64,000 nt of DNA from Paraburkholderia kirstenboschensis (GTDB taxonomy: Bacteria > Pseudomonadota > Gammaproteobacteria > Burkholderiales > Burkholderiaceae), in the NCBI RefSeq assembly GCF_904848585.1, contig NZ_CAJHCR010000010.1:210847-274846 (forward strand), given 5' to 3'. Position 1 is the first letter of the stretch; each line of letters opens with the position of its first letter. Below the pieces are notes generated by a model. That model did not search any database, had not been told where the DNA came from, and worked only from the letters and a program-made list of their open reading frames with translations. Shown in pieces: positions 14,306 to 21,899 of the stretch. The position numbers and the translations under genes were made by a program.

Positions 14306-14560
14306 TCAAGGCTTGGTTCCCCCGGGCACGAAAGCGCTAGCGATCGCTGCAGCTCCCTGACAGGTCTTCATTACTCGGTCAAAGCTGGAGCCATCAGAAT
14401 ATGGGTTTTGCTGCATATCTAGCGCGGCCTTCATGGTCTCGCTTTCGCACCGTTGTTCTGCTGGCAGTATCACGCCGAACATGGTCCCGGCGTAAAAGAG
14501 CGTGGCCATCTGATACACCATATAAGTTGCAGCAACCGCACCGCCAATCGCCTTCCACAT
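14306..14560 (-). CDS. Small membrane-associated hypothetical protein
   Basis: Encodes 84 residues starting after CGGAG. The N-terminal 35 residues (MWKAIGGAVAATYMVYQMAT then LFYAGTMFGVILPAE) could form one membrane helix or an uncleaved signal anchor. The remainder contains two Cys (RCESETMK and MKTCQGAAA) that could form a periplasmic disulfide. Not recognised. Confidence 0.5.
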   Translation of the reverse strand: MWKAIGGAVAATYMVYQMATLFYAGTMFGVILPAEQRCESETMKAALDMQQNPYSDGSSFDRVMKTCQGAAAIASAFVPGGTKP

Positions 14561-14752
14561 GTCACGCTCCGAGTTAGGGACATCGACTGGGTTAACGGCT
14601 TCAGCGTGCCAAACTTGAGGGCTCCGCTCGTGGGCCCGAAAATTCAGTCATCCCCGCGGACGTGATCGACCTCTCGAGGACATAGTGCGCTTCACGTCGG
14701 CCGACGCTGGCTCTGACGGAGGATTTTTGCGGACGGCTAAAACGTTCGACGC

Positions 14753-14842
14753 TTAGCCGCAGCCAAGCAGTAGCGCACCCAGGCATACAAACGACATGGT
14801 GAGACACAAGATGCCTGCGACTAAGTCGTACGGATATTTCAT
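14753..14842 (-). CDS. 29-residue membrane peptide
   Basis: A short frame, MKYPYDLVAGILCLTMSFVC then LGALLLGCG and stop, with a strong GGGGGATCGC site before the ATG. It is one hydrophobic helix, or a lipoprotein signal ending in LLGC with almost no mature part. Such minimal lipoproteins occur as phage spanin remnants or toxins. Its genuineness rests on the ribosome site and hydrophobic pattern. The rest of 14561-14938 holds nothing recognisable apart from the terminator. Confidence 0.4.
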   Translation of the reverse strand: MKYPYDLVAGILCLTMSFVCLGALLLGCG

Positions 14843-14916
14843 GCGATCCCCCGGTTTCTCAGCCGGCAAGAATACGGTGGACCAAAATGGCGAACTGTTA
14901 AGGATGGTTAGACATG

Positions 14917-14939
14917 AAAAAGCCCGCTCGCGGCGGGCT
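14917..14939 (-). terminator. Terminator of hicBA
   Basis: Minus-strand hairpin AGCCCGC / GCGGGCT (loop of 5) followed by five T residues, overlapping the end of hicA. It ends the leftward hicBA transcript. Confidence 0.75.
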
Positions 14940-15196
14940 CATTTGATCAGTCTCAGACGCCTAAGGTCGTCGATCGACCATCCCGCATCGTCCAGCAAGC
15001 CCTTGAGCATCTTGGGGCCATAGGTTTTCTTGGGATGATAGTGGACGGAAACTCGAGTCTTCGAGACAGGATGCCTATAAATGCGAATGGAACCAGGACC
15101 AGGCTCCACCCTGAATCCGTCCTTCTCGAGCGCCTCAATGAGTTCGTCAGCCGTTATGCTGCGCAGCTGATCCCACACATGACTAGGGAAACTCAC
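14939..15196 (-). CDS. hicA: HicA toxin (mRNA interferase)
   Basis: An 85-residue protein of the YcfA/HicA dsRBD-like fold: ITADELIEALEKDGFRVEPG, SIRIYRHPVSKTRVSVHYHP, then GPKMLKGLLDDAGWSIDDL. The G-F-x-V..G-S-x-x-x-Y/xH stretch is where the catalytic His normally sits; here it reads GPGSIRIYRH, with the His a few residues later than usual. HicA cleaves mRNA. It starts with GTG overlapping the hicB stop (GTGA), giving coupled translation after the antitoxin. Confidence 0.85.
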   Translation of the reverse strand: MSFPSHVWDQLRSITADELIEALEKDGFRVEPGPGSIRIYRHPVSKTRVSVHYHPKKTYGPKMLKGLLDDAGWSIDDLRRLRLIK

Positions 15197-15450
15197 GCTT
15201 CAACGAGTACTTCTTCGATGGACTCTGCTGCTTCAGGCTGGACGACTCGGGTGCCCATGATTCCTACCGGGATCGGTTCGTCATGGCGCACAAGCGATTG
15301 AACGTACGCGCTCACCGCAAGCATGGCATTCTTGCGCGCCTCGTCCGCGGTTTCTCCATCAACATGCACCCCTTTCAAATCGGGGCAGTATGCATAGAAA
15401 GCGTCGCCGTCCTGCTCAACCTCGATCCGGACCTTGACCTTGAATCTCAT
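15193..15450 (-). CDS. hicB: HicB antitoxin
   Basis: An 85-residue protein with the RNase H-like HicB core: VRIEVEQDGDAFYAYCPDLK then GVHVDGETADEARKNAMLAV. It lacks a separate C-terminal HTH, so autoregulation probably needs the HicA complex or an acidic-tail interaction (the C-terminus is EPIPVGIMGTRVVQPEAAES and acidic). The antitoxin gene comes first, which is the less usual hicBA order. A TGGAGAG site precedes the ATG. Confidence 0.85.
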   Translation of the reverse strand: MRFKVKVRIEVEQDGDAFYAYCPDLKGVHVDGETADEARKNAMLAVSAYVQSLVRHDEPIPVGIMGTRVVQPEAAESIEEVLVEA

Positions 15451-15611
15451 GATGGCTCTCCAGTGAACGGCTCCCGCGAATAGCCCAGTTTACGGCAAAT
15501 CCGCGTGGAACGTTAATATCGTTCTTGGGCGTGATCGGTTTACCACAAAGCAACCAGCATTCCATCCCCATTTACGATTGGCCATCCGCCCGCAGGCGCA
15601 GTCGGCGACCG

Positions 15612-16154
15612 CTAGTTCGGCAGTCGCCCTTCTACCACCCGGACGTCTAACACGGTCTTGTTGTCGGCAGCCATGTCGCATTGGTAGATGACCGGAGTAA
15701 AAGCTCCAAAGCCATTCTGGAACTCCGCCTTGTCGCCAATGTAGGTTATCTCGCCGTTTTTTTGATTGGCCCACCGGAAGCGGCTGAATTTCATCTCAAA
15801 GGTGCCGTCTGTCCACTTGACGCTGTGCTTTGCCATCTGCTCGATTTGCCGCGGGCAATATACAGATGCTCCGACGATTCCCTTGTTCCCGAGGCACGAC
15901 AGATCGTCTTGCTTGCACTGCTCCTCGGCAGGCTTCGGGGTTGGCTTCTCAGCGCTACCGCCCGGAGACGACCCCGAGCCACTTCCGCCAATCGCCCAGA
16001 TCGCTGCAAATACGATAGCCACGCCCGCGATCACCGGGAGGCATCCAGTCTTTGATTTTGGTTTGGTTGACTTGATGGGCGCGCCACATTTGACGCAAGC
16101 GGCCGCCTTGTCACTGACCTCTGTGCCGCATTCTCGACACTTTATAAGAGCCAT
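15612..16154 (-). CDS. Zinc-ribbon membrane protein
   Basis: Encodes 180 residues. An N-terminal zinc ribbon (MALIKCRECGTEVSDKAAAC then VKCGAPI) with two CxxC pairs is followed by a basic linker, one transmembrane helix (CLPVIAGVAIVFAAIWAIGG) and a Gly/Ser/Pro linker. The C-terminal domain has four Cys and a beta-rich pattern (FEMKFSRFRWANQKNGEITY, FTPVIYQCDM). Topology would place the ribbon in the cytoplasm and the Cys-rich domain outside. The ATG follows GGGGTAG. The function of this architecture is not known to me. Confidence 0.65.
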   Translation of the reverse strand: MALIKCRECGTEVSDKAAACVKCGAPIKSTKPKSKTGCLPVIAGVAIVFAAIWAIGGSGSGSSPGGSAEKPTPKPAEEQCKQDDLSCLGNKGIVGASVYCPRQIEQMAKHSVKWTDGTFEMKFSRFRWANQKNGEITYIGDKAEFQNGFGAFTPVIYQCDMAADNKTVLDVRVVEGRLPN

Positions 16155-16259
16155 CACTACCCCGTTTTTGTGGTTTTTCCGGTTTCCAGTTGCCGTGAGC
16201 CTGGCCGGATCCAAGCATCGCAGCGCTGGATTATGATCCTTTTGGTTTTTCAAATCATC

Positions 16260-16790
16260 ACGCTACTATTGCATCATCTTGTGCCGGACTGACATCCGAG
16301 CACTTTAGCCAGCGTGCCCTAGCGGTGACGCGTGCCCGCAACAGCAGAATCACAACCCGTACATCCTCAGGAGACGGTTTTATGGGGTACGGTTGGGGGT
16401 ACAAAATTGGTTAAAATGGCCTGAAGTCCCGTCCACACTTGCGGTATGGATTCTGCCAGGGGACCAACCCGCTTCAATGCCTCTCACGGTATTTCGCAGC
16501 GCCTCACAAGCAACGCCTCAGTTGCGCACAGGCTCTGCCGTCCCACGCGTCCTCACAATGAGGCGCTTGCCAATTCTGTTCACTGGCCCTTCGAGCCATT
16601 GGTACGACGCCAGCACCACGACCCCACAGACCATATCGCCAGGCATACGATGTTGCCGGTCGGGACACGCTACGAGACGGGTCCGCAATGGCGTGCGAGC
16701 AGGATCGACTCCGCCGCAGCAGAGTCCTCACCACCAGCCAGACCAAAACGACCCGCACTCCGGCCCGGACCGCCGTCATACCGACGACCG
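16260..16790. other. Gene-free 530-bp junction region
   Basis: No frame here reads like a protein. It contains a G-rich stretch with the repeated word GGGGTAC / GGGGGTAC at 16384-16402. I associate such GGGGTAC repeats loosely with integrase or island ends. It separates accessory genes from the chromosomal glutathione transferase, so it may hold a decayed attachment junction. Confidence 0.35.
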
Positions 16791-16791
16791 C

Positions 16792-17496
16792 CTACACCCG
16801 CTTCGGACTGTCCAGTCCCCGAACAACAGCCGGACGCGCGACGAACGCTGCCAGCACGCGCCTAACGTTCGGAAAATCCTGTATGCCGACGAGCTCGCCC
16901 GCTTCGTAGAAACCGATCAGATTGCGCACCCACGGGAACGTCGCGATGTCCGCGATCGAATACTGATCGCCGAGAATCCACTCGCGCCCTTCGAGACGTT
17001 GCTCCAGCACACCGAGCAGCCGTTTAGATTCGGCGACATAGCGATCGCGCGGACGCTTGTCTTCGTATTCCTTGCCCGCGAATCTATGGAAGAAGCCAAG
17101 CTGGCCGAACATCGGGCCGATGCCGCCCATCTGAAACATGACCCACTGGATCGCCTCGTAACGGCCGGCGGCGTTCTGTGGAATCAACTGGCCAGTCTTG
17201 TCCGCGAGATAAATCAGGATCGCGCCGGACTCGAAGAGCTGCAGCGGTTTGCCGTCAGGTCCGTTCGGGTCGATGATCGCGGGAATCTTGTTGTTTGGAT
17301 TGAGCGACAGAAATTCCGGCGTCATCTGATCGTTCGTGTCGAAGCGCACCAGATGCGGCTCGTAAGGCAAGCCGGTTTCTTCGAGCATGATCGACACTTT
17401 GACGCCATTCGGCGTGGGCAGCGAATAAAGCTGAAGCCGGTCAGGATGCTCAGCGGGCCATTTCTTCGTGATCGGGAAAGCGGACAGATCTGTCAT
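16792..17496 (-). CDS. Glutathione S-transferase, YghU/YfcG-like (Nu class)
   Basis: Encodes 234 residues (MTDLSAFPITKKWPAEHPDR onward). The N-terminal thioredoxin-like domain has the Nu-class signature SLPTPNGVKVSIMLEE, NPNNKIPAIIDP and the glutathione gamma-glutamyl contact LFESGAILIYLADK. The C-terminal helical domain has WVMFQMGGIGPMFGQLGFFH and the N-capping/hydrophobic staple region SIADIATFPWV. Such enzymes have disulfide-reductase or peroxidase activity with glutathione in the cytoplasm. An ATG at 17496 is chosen because sequence upstream is not GST-like. Confidence 0.88.
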   Translation of the reverse strand: MTDLSAFPITKKWPAEHPDRLQLYSLPTPNGVKVSIMLEETGLPYEPHLVRFDTNDQMTPEFLSLNPNNKIPAIIDPNGPDGKPLQLFESGAILIYLADKTGQLIPQNAAGRYEAIQWVMFQMGGIGPMFGQLGFFHRFAGKEYEDKRPRDRYVAESKRLLGVLEQRLEGREWILGDQYSIADIATFPWVRNLIGFYEAGELVGIQDFPNVRRVLAAFVARPAVVRGLDSPKRV

Positions 17497-17656
17497 GTGA
17501 TGGTGTAGCCCTGTGCGGAATGGCGGAAAAAATCGCATTGGGCGACAGAGATTGACCGGGCGACCAGCCTCGGCTGTGCCAATGCGGAGCGCCAAATATA
17601 AACCGAGTCGGCCCAACGCGTGCGGGACGCCGGCATGTCCGCGCTTTAGTCAGCGC

Positions 17657-17878
17657 TCACCACAAGTCCTTTGTCGCGCCGCCCGCGCGCACGTCATAGC
17701 CTTCACGCCACAGCGCGGCTCCCACCGTCAACAGCAGCGCCCTGTGTTCGACGTCGAGTTGCTCCCAAGTCGACGCGAGCCAGCCTGCAAAGCTGGCGCA
17801 AGTCTCGTCGAGATCGACGGGCGCTTTGCCCTCCAGATACTGCCGTTCAAACATCGAAAGCACTTTTTCCGGTGTCAT
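17657..17878 (-). CDS. Conserved hypothetical protein
   Basis: Encodes 73 residues starting after AAGGAGG. Sequence (MTPEKVLSMFERQYLEGKAP onward, with WEQLDVEHRALLLTVGAALW) is helical and acidic with no membrane segment. I associate it with Burkholderiaceae but not with a function. Monocistronic by its surroundings. Confidence 0.65.
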   Translation of the reverse strand: MTPEKVLSMFERQYLEGKAPVDLDETCASFAGWLASTWEQLDVEHRALLLTVGAALWREGYDVRAGGATKDLW

Positions 17879-18056
17879 TGGCGCGGCCTCCTTGTTGGAT
17901 GCAGTCAGTCTAAAGGCCCCGCGCCGCGCACGGCACGTTGGACGCGCCGAACCCGGGTTACTCCCAGGCCGGCCAAAGATCGCAGCCAGGAACCGGGCAC
18001 GCCGACCGGAGACCGGGCGCGTCCGGTGCCAGAGACTTCACATGACGCCGCAAATG

Positions 18057-18080
18057 AGAAAAGGCGCCGAAGCGCCTTTT
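18057..18080 (-). terminator. Terminator of the CsbD gene
   Basis: Hairpin AAAGGCGC / GCGCCTTT with a CGAA/TTCG loop at 18059-18078 and T residues on both strands. It lies 25 bases beyond the leftward CsbD stop. Confidence 0.75.
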
Positions 18081-18104
18081 CCTTACGCCCGCATCGAGCC
18101 AGAT

Positions 18105-18296
18105 TTACGGGGTGTTGCGCTTGGCTTCGTCCTTCGCGTCTTCCTTTGCGTCGCCGTAGCTCTTCTGCACCTTGCCCGCGCCCTGCTGGAGATCGCCCTT
18201 CAGTTCCTTGGCGGGATTATCCGTCACCTTACCCACGGCTTCGTTGATCTTTCCCTTAACCTGTTCGCCCACACCTTTTACCTGGTCCTTGTTCAT
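18105..18296 (-). CDS. CsbD family stress protein
   Basis: A 63-residue, highly charged, low-complexity helical protein: MNKDQVKGVGEQVKGKINEA then VGKVTDNPAKELKGDLQQGA and GKVQKSYGDAKEDAKDEAK. This is the CsbD repeat pattern (KGxxxxxxGKxxxxxG). Members are induced under general stress and in stationary phase; biochemical role unclear. The ATG follows GTGGAG. A GTG four codons upstream overlaps that site and is not preferred. Confidence 0.9.
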   Translation of the reverse strand: MNKDQVKGVGEQVKGKINEAVGKVTDNPAKELKGDLQQGAGKVQKSYGDAKEDAKDEAKRNTP

Positions 18297-18497
18297 GTTC
18301 GGCTCCACTTACTTGAATGCCGACGCGAAATTGCGCCAGTAACCTTGTCGAGCAACGCCCATGCCCAGGAGGCGGCGCTGAACGCTACGGCAAAAACCGG
18401 CGCCGCGCGGCATGCCCCCCATGAAGCCCCGGAATTTTTTTCATCAAAGGGCTAAAGTTTCCCTCCAGGCTGCCGTAATAGGTGCCATGGAGGAGCC

Positions 18498-18824
18498 ATG
18501 GATCGCAAACCCATCACCCTGTCGGCATCATCGAAAGCCGGTTTGATCGACGGCGACATTACCCATATTGCTCGCGCGATGCGGCTGTCGTTGCAAGGCG
18601 ACCTGGCTGGCCCTATTCTGCCCCCCACCTACTGGCGCGAGCGTCTTTACAAACTGCTCGACACGGGCAGCCTGACTCACCCCCAGCTGTGCTCGGTGGA
18701 CAGTCTTCTGTTGCAGCTCGACCAGTTCGAGGCGCAGCCGCCTCTTCCATGGGACGAACTCACGCCCGCCACAGCTGCAATGTTTCCACCGACGCACGAA
18801 GCCGGCGCCGGACATCCCGCCTAG
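18498..18824 (+). CDS. Conserved hypothetical protein
   Basis: Encodes 108 residues starting after GGAGG. Sequence MDRKPITLSASSKAGLIDGD, ARAMRLSLQGDLAGPILPPT and YWRERLYKLLDTGSLTHPQL is helical with a Pro-rich end. No domain recognised, though the codon use and ribosome site indicate a real gene. The 300 bases after it contain only a hairpin. Confidence 0.6.
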   Translation: MDRKPITLSASSKAGLIDGDITHIARAMRLSLQGDLAGPILPPTYWRERLYKLLDTGSLTHPQLCSVDSLLLQLDQFEAQPPLPWDELTPATAAMFPPTHEAGAGHPA

Positions 18825-18920
18825 CGCAGCGCTCACCAGCTTTCGCGGCTTTCCCGGACTTCCGGCTCCGCGAGCCGGAAGAAAAGCGGCGAGCCGGCGC
18901 GTCATCGTTGTTCACGCTAT

Positions 18921-18950
18921 AAAAAAACGGCCGCGAACCATGCCGCGGCC
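18921..18950 (-). terminator. Hairpin with minus-strand T-run before dcm
   Basis: GGCCGCG / CGCGGCC with an 8-base loop at 18929-18950; on the minus strand it is followed by GTTTTTTT. No minus-strand gene precedes it, so either it blocks antisense transcription from the dcm side or it works bidirectionally for the rightward gene ending at 18824. Confidence 0.5.
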
Positions 18951-19126
18951 TTAACACGTCGCAACGCAGGGACTTCGCGTCACGCTGCAAGCGTACACAT
19001 CCAACTGTGACAAGCGCATTTCGCCGCTCGCCGCTCCGGCGCGGCATATCGCGCCCCAAAATTCCTGGACAGGCGGTTATCGAACGGTCAAAATGTCCGC
19101 CAAAATTCCCAGCGAGAACAAGCGAC

Positions 19127-20401
19127 ATGACAATGGCCACACGGCACGACCTGCTCTTACAAGCGTTGCAGGTCTACAGTCAGGGAGAAATCGCGGCGCG
19201 CTGCGGAAAAGACGTCAGAACCATTCGCCGCTGGAAAACGGACCAAAGTTGTCCCCGCATTGCCGAAGCGGCTTTGCGTGAGATGCTGCATACGAGTGCG
19301 CGCAAGGCGCTCGCAGAAAGCCGGGCGGATTTCCAGTTCATCGACCTTTTTGCAGGCATCGGCGGGATTCGCCGCGGCTTCGAAGCGCACGGCGGTCAAT
19401 GCGTGTTCACGAGCGAATGGAACGAGTTCTCGAAGAAGACGTACCGGCAAAATCATCCGGACGCCGACCACGTGCACGAATTCATCGGCGACATCGTCTC
19501 CTTTGCGGAAGACGCGGTTCCGCCGCACGACGTGCTACTCGCGGGCTTCCCGTGTCAGCCCTTCAGCATCGCGGGTGTGAGCAAGAAAAATTCGCTCGGC
19601 CGTCCGCATGGCTTCGAGTGCACGACGCAAGGCACGCTCTTTTACGACGTTGCGCGCATCATCGATGCAAAGCGCCCGGTCGCGTTCCTGCTCGAAAACG
19701 TGAAGAACCTGCTGTCGCACGATAAAGGCAACACCTTCAGAACGATTCTCGAAGTGCTGCGCGACGAGCTGAACTACGACGTTCACTACAAGGTGATCGA
19801 CGGGCAGCACTTCACGCCGCAGCACCGGGAACGAATCGTCATCGTCGGTTTCCGCGAGGAGACCGAGTTTTCGTTCGACGATCTGCGCTTACCGGCTAAC
19901 GGGCCACGCCTTGCGTCGATTTTGCACAGGACAGACGGCAGCGAGCCTGTGCTCCCGCACGACGGCGAGCGTTTCTTCGACTCCGTCCGCCGCAAGGTTC
20001 AGCCGAAGTACACGCTCACGCCGAAACTGTGGGCGTACCTGCAGGCATACGCCGACAAACACCGCGCCGCCGGAAACGGCTTCGGCTTCGGACTGGTCAC
20101 GCCGGCCAGTGTTACGCGCACACTCTCAGCGCGCTATCACAAGGACGGCTCGGAGATACTTCTCGCGCAAGGCGAAGGCGAGCGCCCCCGCCGCTTGACG
20201 CCGCGTGAATGCGCGCGTCTGATGGGTTTTCCCGACGACTTCGTGATCCCCGTGAGCGATACGCAAGCGTACCGTCAGTTCGGCAACAGCGTGGTCGTTC
20301 CAGTCATGCACGAAGTGGCGCGCATCATGACGCCTCATGTCAAAGCGCTGCTTGAGGAAGATCGCGAACCGGCGTCAACGGAAATGCTCCTGCGCGCGTA
20401 G
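19127..20401 (+). CDS. dcm: DNA cytosine-5 methyltransferase, Dcm type
   Basis: A 424-residue enzyme closely resembling E. coli Dcm. After an N-terminal helix-turn-helix-like region (YSQGEIAARCGKDVRTIRRW), the methylase motifs run in order: I FIDLFAGIGGIRRGF (SAM binding), IV GFPCQPFSIAGV with catalytic Cys143, VI LENVKNL, VIII QHRERIVIVGF, IX RRLTPRECARLMGF and X QAYRQFGNSVVVP. The predicted product is C5-methylcytosine, probably in CCWGG given the Dcm-like target region. The ATG at 19127 has a weak GAGAA site; the frame continues upstream without family similarity. A vsr gene follows, which repairs the T:G mismatches arising from methylcytosine. Confidence 0.93.
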   Translation: MTMATRHDLLLQALQVYSQGEIAARCGKDVRTIRRWKTDQSCPRIAEAALREMLHTSARKALAESRADFQFIDLFAGIGGIRRGFEAHGGQCVFTSEWNEFSKKTYRQNHPDADHVHEFIGDIVSFAEDAVPPHDVLLAGFPCQPFSIAGVSKKNSLGRPHGFECTTQGTLFYDVARIIDAKRPVAFLLENVKNLLSHDKGNTFRTILEVLRDELNYDVHYKVIDGQHFTPQHRERIVIVGFREETEFSFDDLRLPANGPRLASILHRTDGSEPVLPHDGERFFDSVRRKVQPKYTLTPKLWAYLQAYADKHRAAGNGFGFGLVTPASVTRTLSARYHKDGSEILLAQGEGERPRRLTPRECARLMGFPDDFVIPVSDTQAYRQFGNSVVVPVMHEVARIMTPHVKALLEEDREPASTEMLLRA

Positions 20402-20596
20402 TCATTCGGGCAGCGAGGTTTCGTCGCGCAGAGGCTGTGGATTGGAGCGCCCACAACGATCAGTTACTCGAATCAATCGCTGCTTATCGAGGAGCCACCG
20501 CATGAGTCGACACGAGTCCCGTCCCGCAGAGCCAATGGCGTTAGCCCATGCGAGTTCCCGACAGCCAGGCCTGCGACGCGCCATGAGACGCTAGCA

Positions 20597-21043
20597 ATGG
20601 TCGATATCGTCGACAGCGCAACGCGCAGCCGGATGATGTCCGGCATTCGCGGCCGCAACACCAAGCCCGAAATGCTGATTCGCAGCCTGCTGCATCGGCA
20701 GGGCTTTCGTTTTCGTCTGGATGCGCGCGATCTGCCGGGACGCCCGGATATCGTGCTGCCCCGCTACCGCGCCGTCGTGCTCGTGCACGGCTGCTTCTGG
20801 CATGGCCACGACTGTCATCTTTTCAAATGGCCGCAGACGCGCCCCGAATTCTGGCGCGAGAAGATCGGCCGTAATCGCAGCAACGACGACAAGGTCCGCG
20901 CCGCTTTGCTTGCCGACGGCTGGCGCGTCGGTGTCGTATGGGAATGCGCGTTGCGAGGCGCGAATCGCGATATCGAGGGAGTCCTGACGCGGCTCGTCGA
21001 ATGGTTAAGAAGCGACGCGCCGAGCTTCGAAGAGCGCGCATAA
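20597..21043 (+). CDS. vsr: Very-short-patch mismatch repair endonuclease
   Basis: A 148-residue Vsr. Diagnostic stretches: SATRSRMMSGIRGRNTKPEM at the N-terminus (DNA intercalation region), then GRPDIVLPRYRAVVLVHGCF with the metal-binding Asp, and WHGHDCHLFKWPQTRPEFWR with catalytic/zinc-binding His and Cys, followed by EKIGRNRSND. It nicks beside T in T:G mismatches at deaminated Dcm sites, and MutL-independent short patch repair follows. It lies 195 bases after dcm on the same strand. The intervening sequence has no gene. Confidence 0.93.
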   Translation: MVDIVDSATRSRMMSGIRGRNTKPEMLIRSLLHRQGFRFRLDARDLPGRPDIVLPRYRAVVLVHGCFWHGHDCHLFKWPQTRPEFWREKIGRNRSNDDKVRAALLADGWRVGVVWECALRGANRDIEGVLTRLVEWLRSDAPSFEERA

Positions 21044-21206
21044 ATCCCGCCCCAAGCCACGCGCTCTGCGAGCGAACCGAAAGCCCGCGGTGATACACTC
21101 GATTGGCTACCCCGAAGCGCGTCGTTAGCGCGTCGAGCGCCATGCTTGCGCCGCGCTGCAACCGCTCGCTTCGGCCATCGAAGACCCACAAGAAGGGAGG
21201 CACACA

Positions 21207-21710
21207 ATGGCTGATTTCCGTCTCTGGTCCGACGATTTCCCCAACAACGGCTTCATGCCGAAGGCGCACGAACACAACGACAAAGCCTTCGGCGTCGATG
21301 GAGAAAACATCTCGCCCGCGCTGCAGTGGGAAGGCGCGCCGGCTGACGCGCAGAGCTTCGCGCTCACCGTGCACGATCCCGACGCCCCGACTGGCAGCGG
21401 ATTCTGGCACTGGGTCGTGGTGAACATCCCCGCCGACGTGCGTTCGCTGCCGCGCAACGCCGGCAAGGCCGACGGCTCGCTGCTGCCGCAAGGCGCGCTG
21501 CAGGTGCGCAACGATTACGGCACGGTCGGCTTCGGCGGTGCGGCGCCCCCGCGCGGCGACAAGACGCATCGCTACATCTTCCGCCTGCATGCGCTGAGCG
21601 TGCCGCATCTGCCGATCAATGCCGAGACTACCAATGCGGTCGCCCGTTTCATGACGCATATGAACGAGATCGACTCGACGACGCACACCGGCCTCTACGA
21701 ACTCAAGTAA
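21207..21710 (+). CDS. YbhB/YbcL family PEBP-like protein
   Basis: Encodes 167 residues starting after AGAAGGGAGG. The phosphatidylethanolamine-binding fold is shown by NISPALQWEGAPADAQSFAL, the anion-pocket motif TVHDPDAPTGSGFWHWVVVN, and GGAAPPRGDKTHRYIFRLHA with HALSVPHLP. It is cytoplasmic (no signal peptide). Family members bind anionic ligands; bacterial function is undefined despite the Raf-kinase-inhibitor name. Confidence 0.9.
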   Translation: MADFRLWSDDFPNNGFMPKAHEHNDKAFGVDGENISPALQWEGAPADAQSFALTVHDPDAPTGSGFWHWVVVNIPADVRSLPRNAGKADGSLLPQGALQVRNDYGTVGFGGAAPPRGDKTHRYIFRLHALSVPHLPINAETTNAVARFMTHMNEIDSTTHTGLYELK

Positions 21711-21899
21711 CGGCGTAACGGCGAGCTTGCGATGCCGCGCCGCCCAAGCGCGGCGCACACATGACATGGGCGATGCCGGGCGCGCTCACCCGTTGCGAGC
21801 CGGCATCGCCGCGGCTCGCGCGAACCGTTTGGCAACAGCACGCAATACCCACGGCTCGCCGTCCGACCGGCGGTTTGTCCAAGGCACAACCAACAACCG

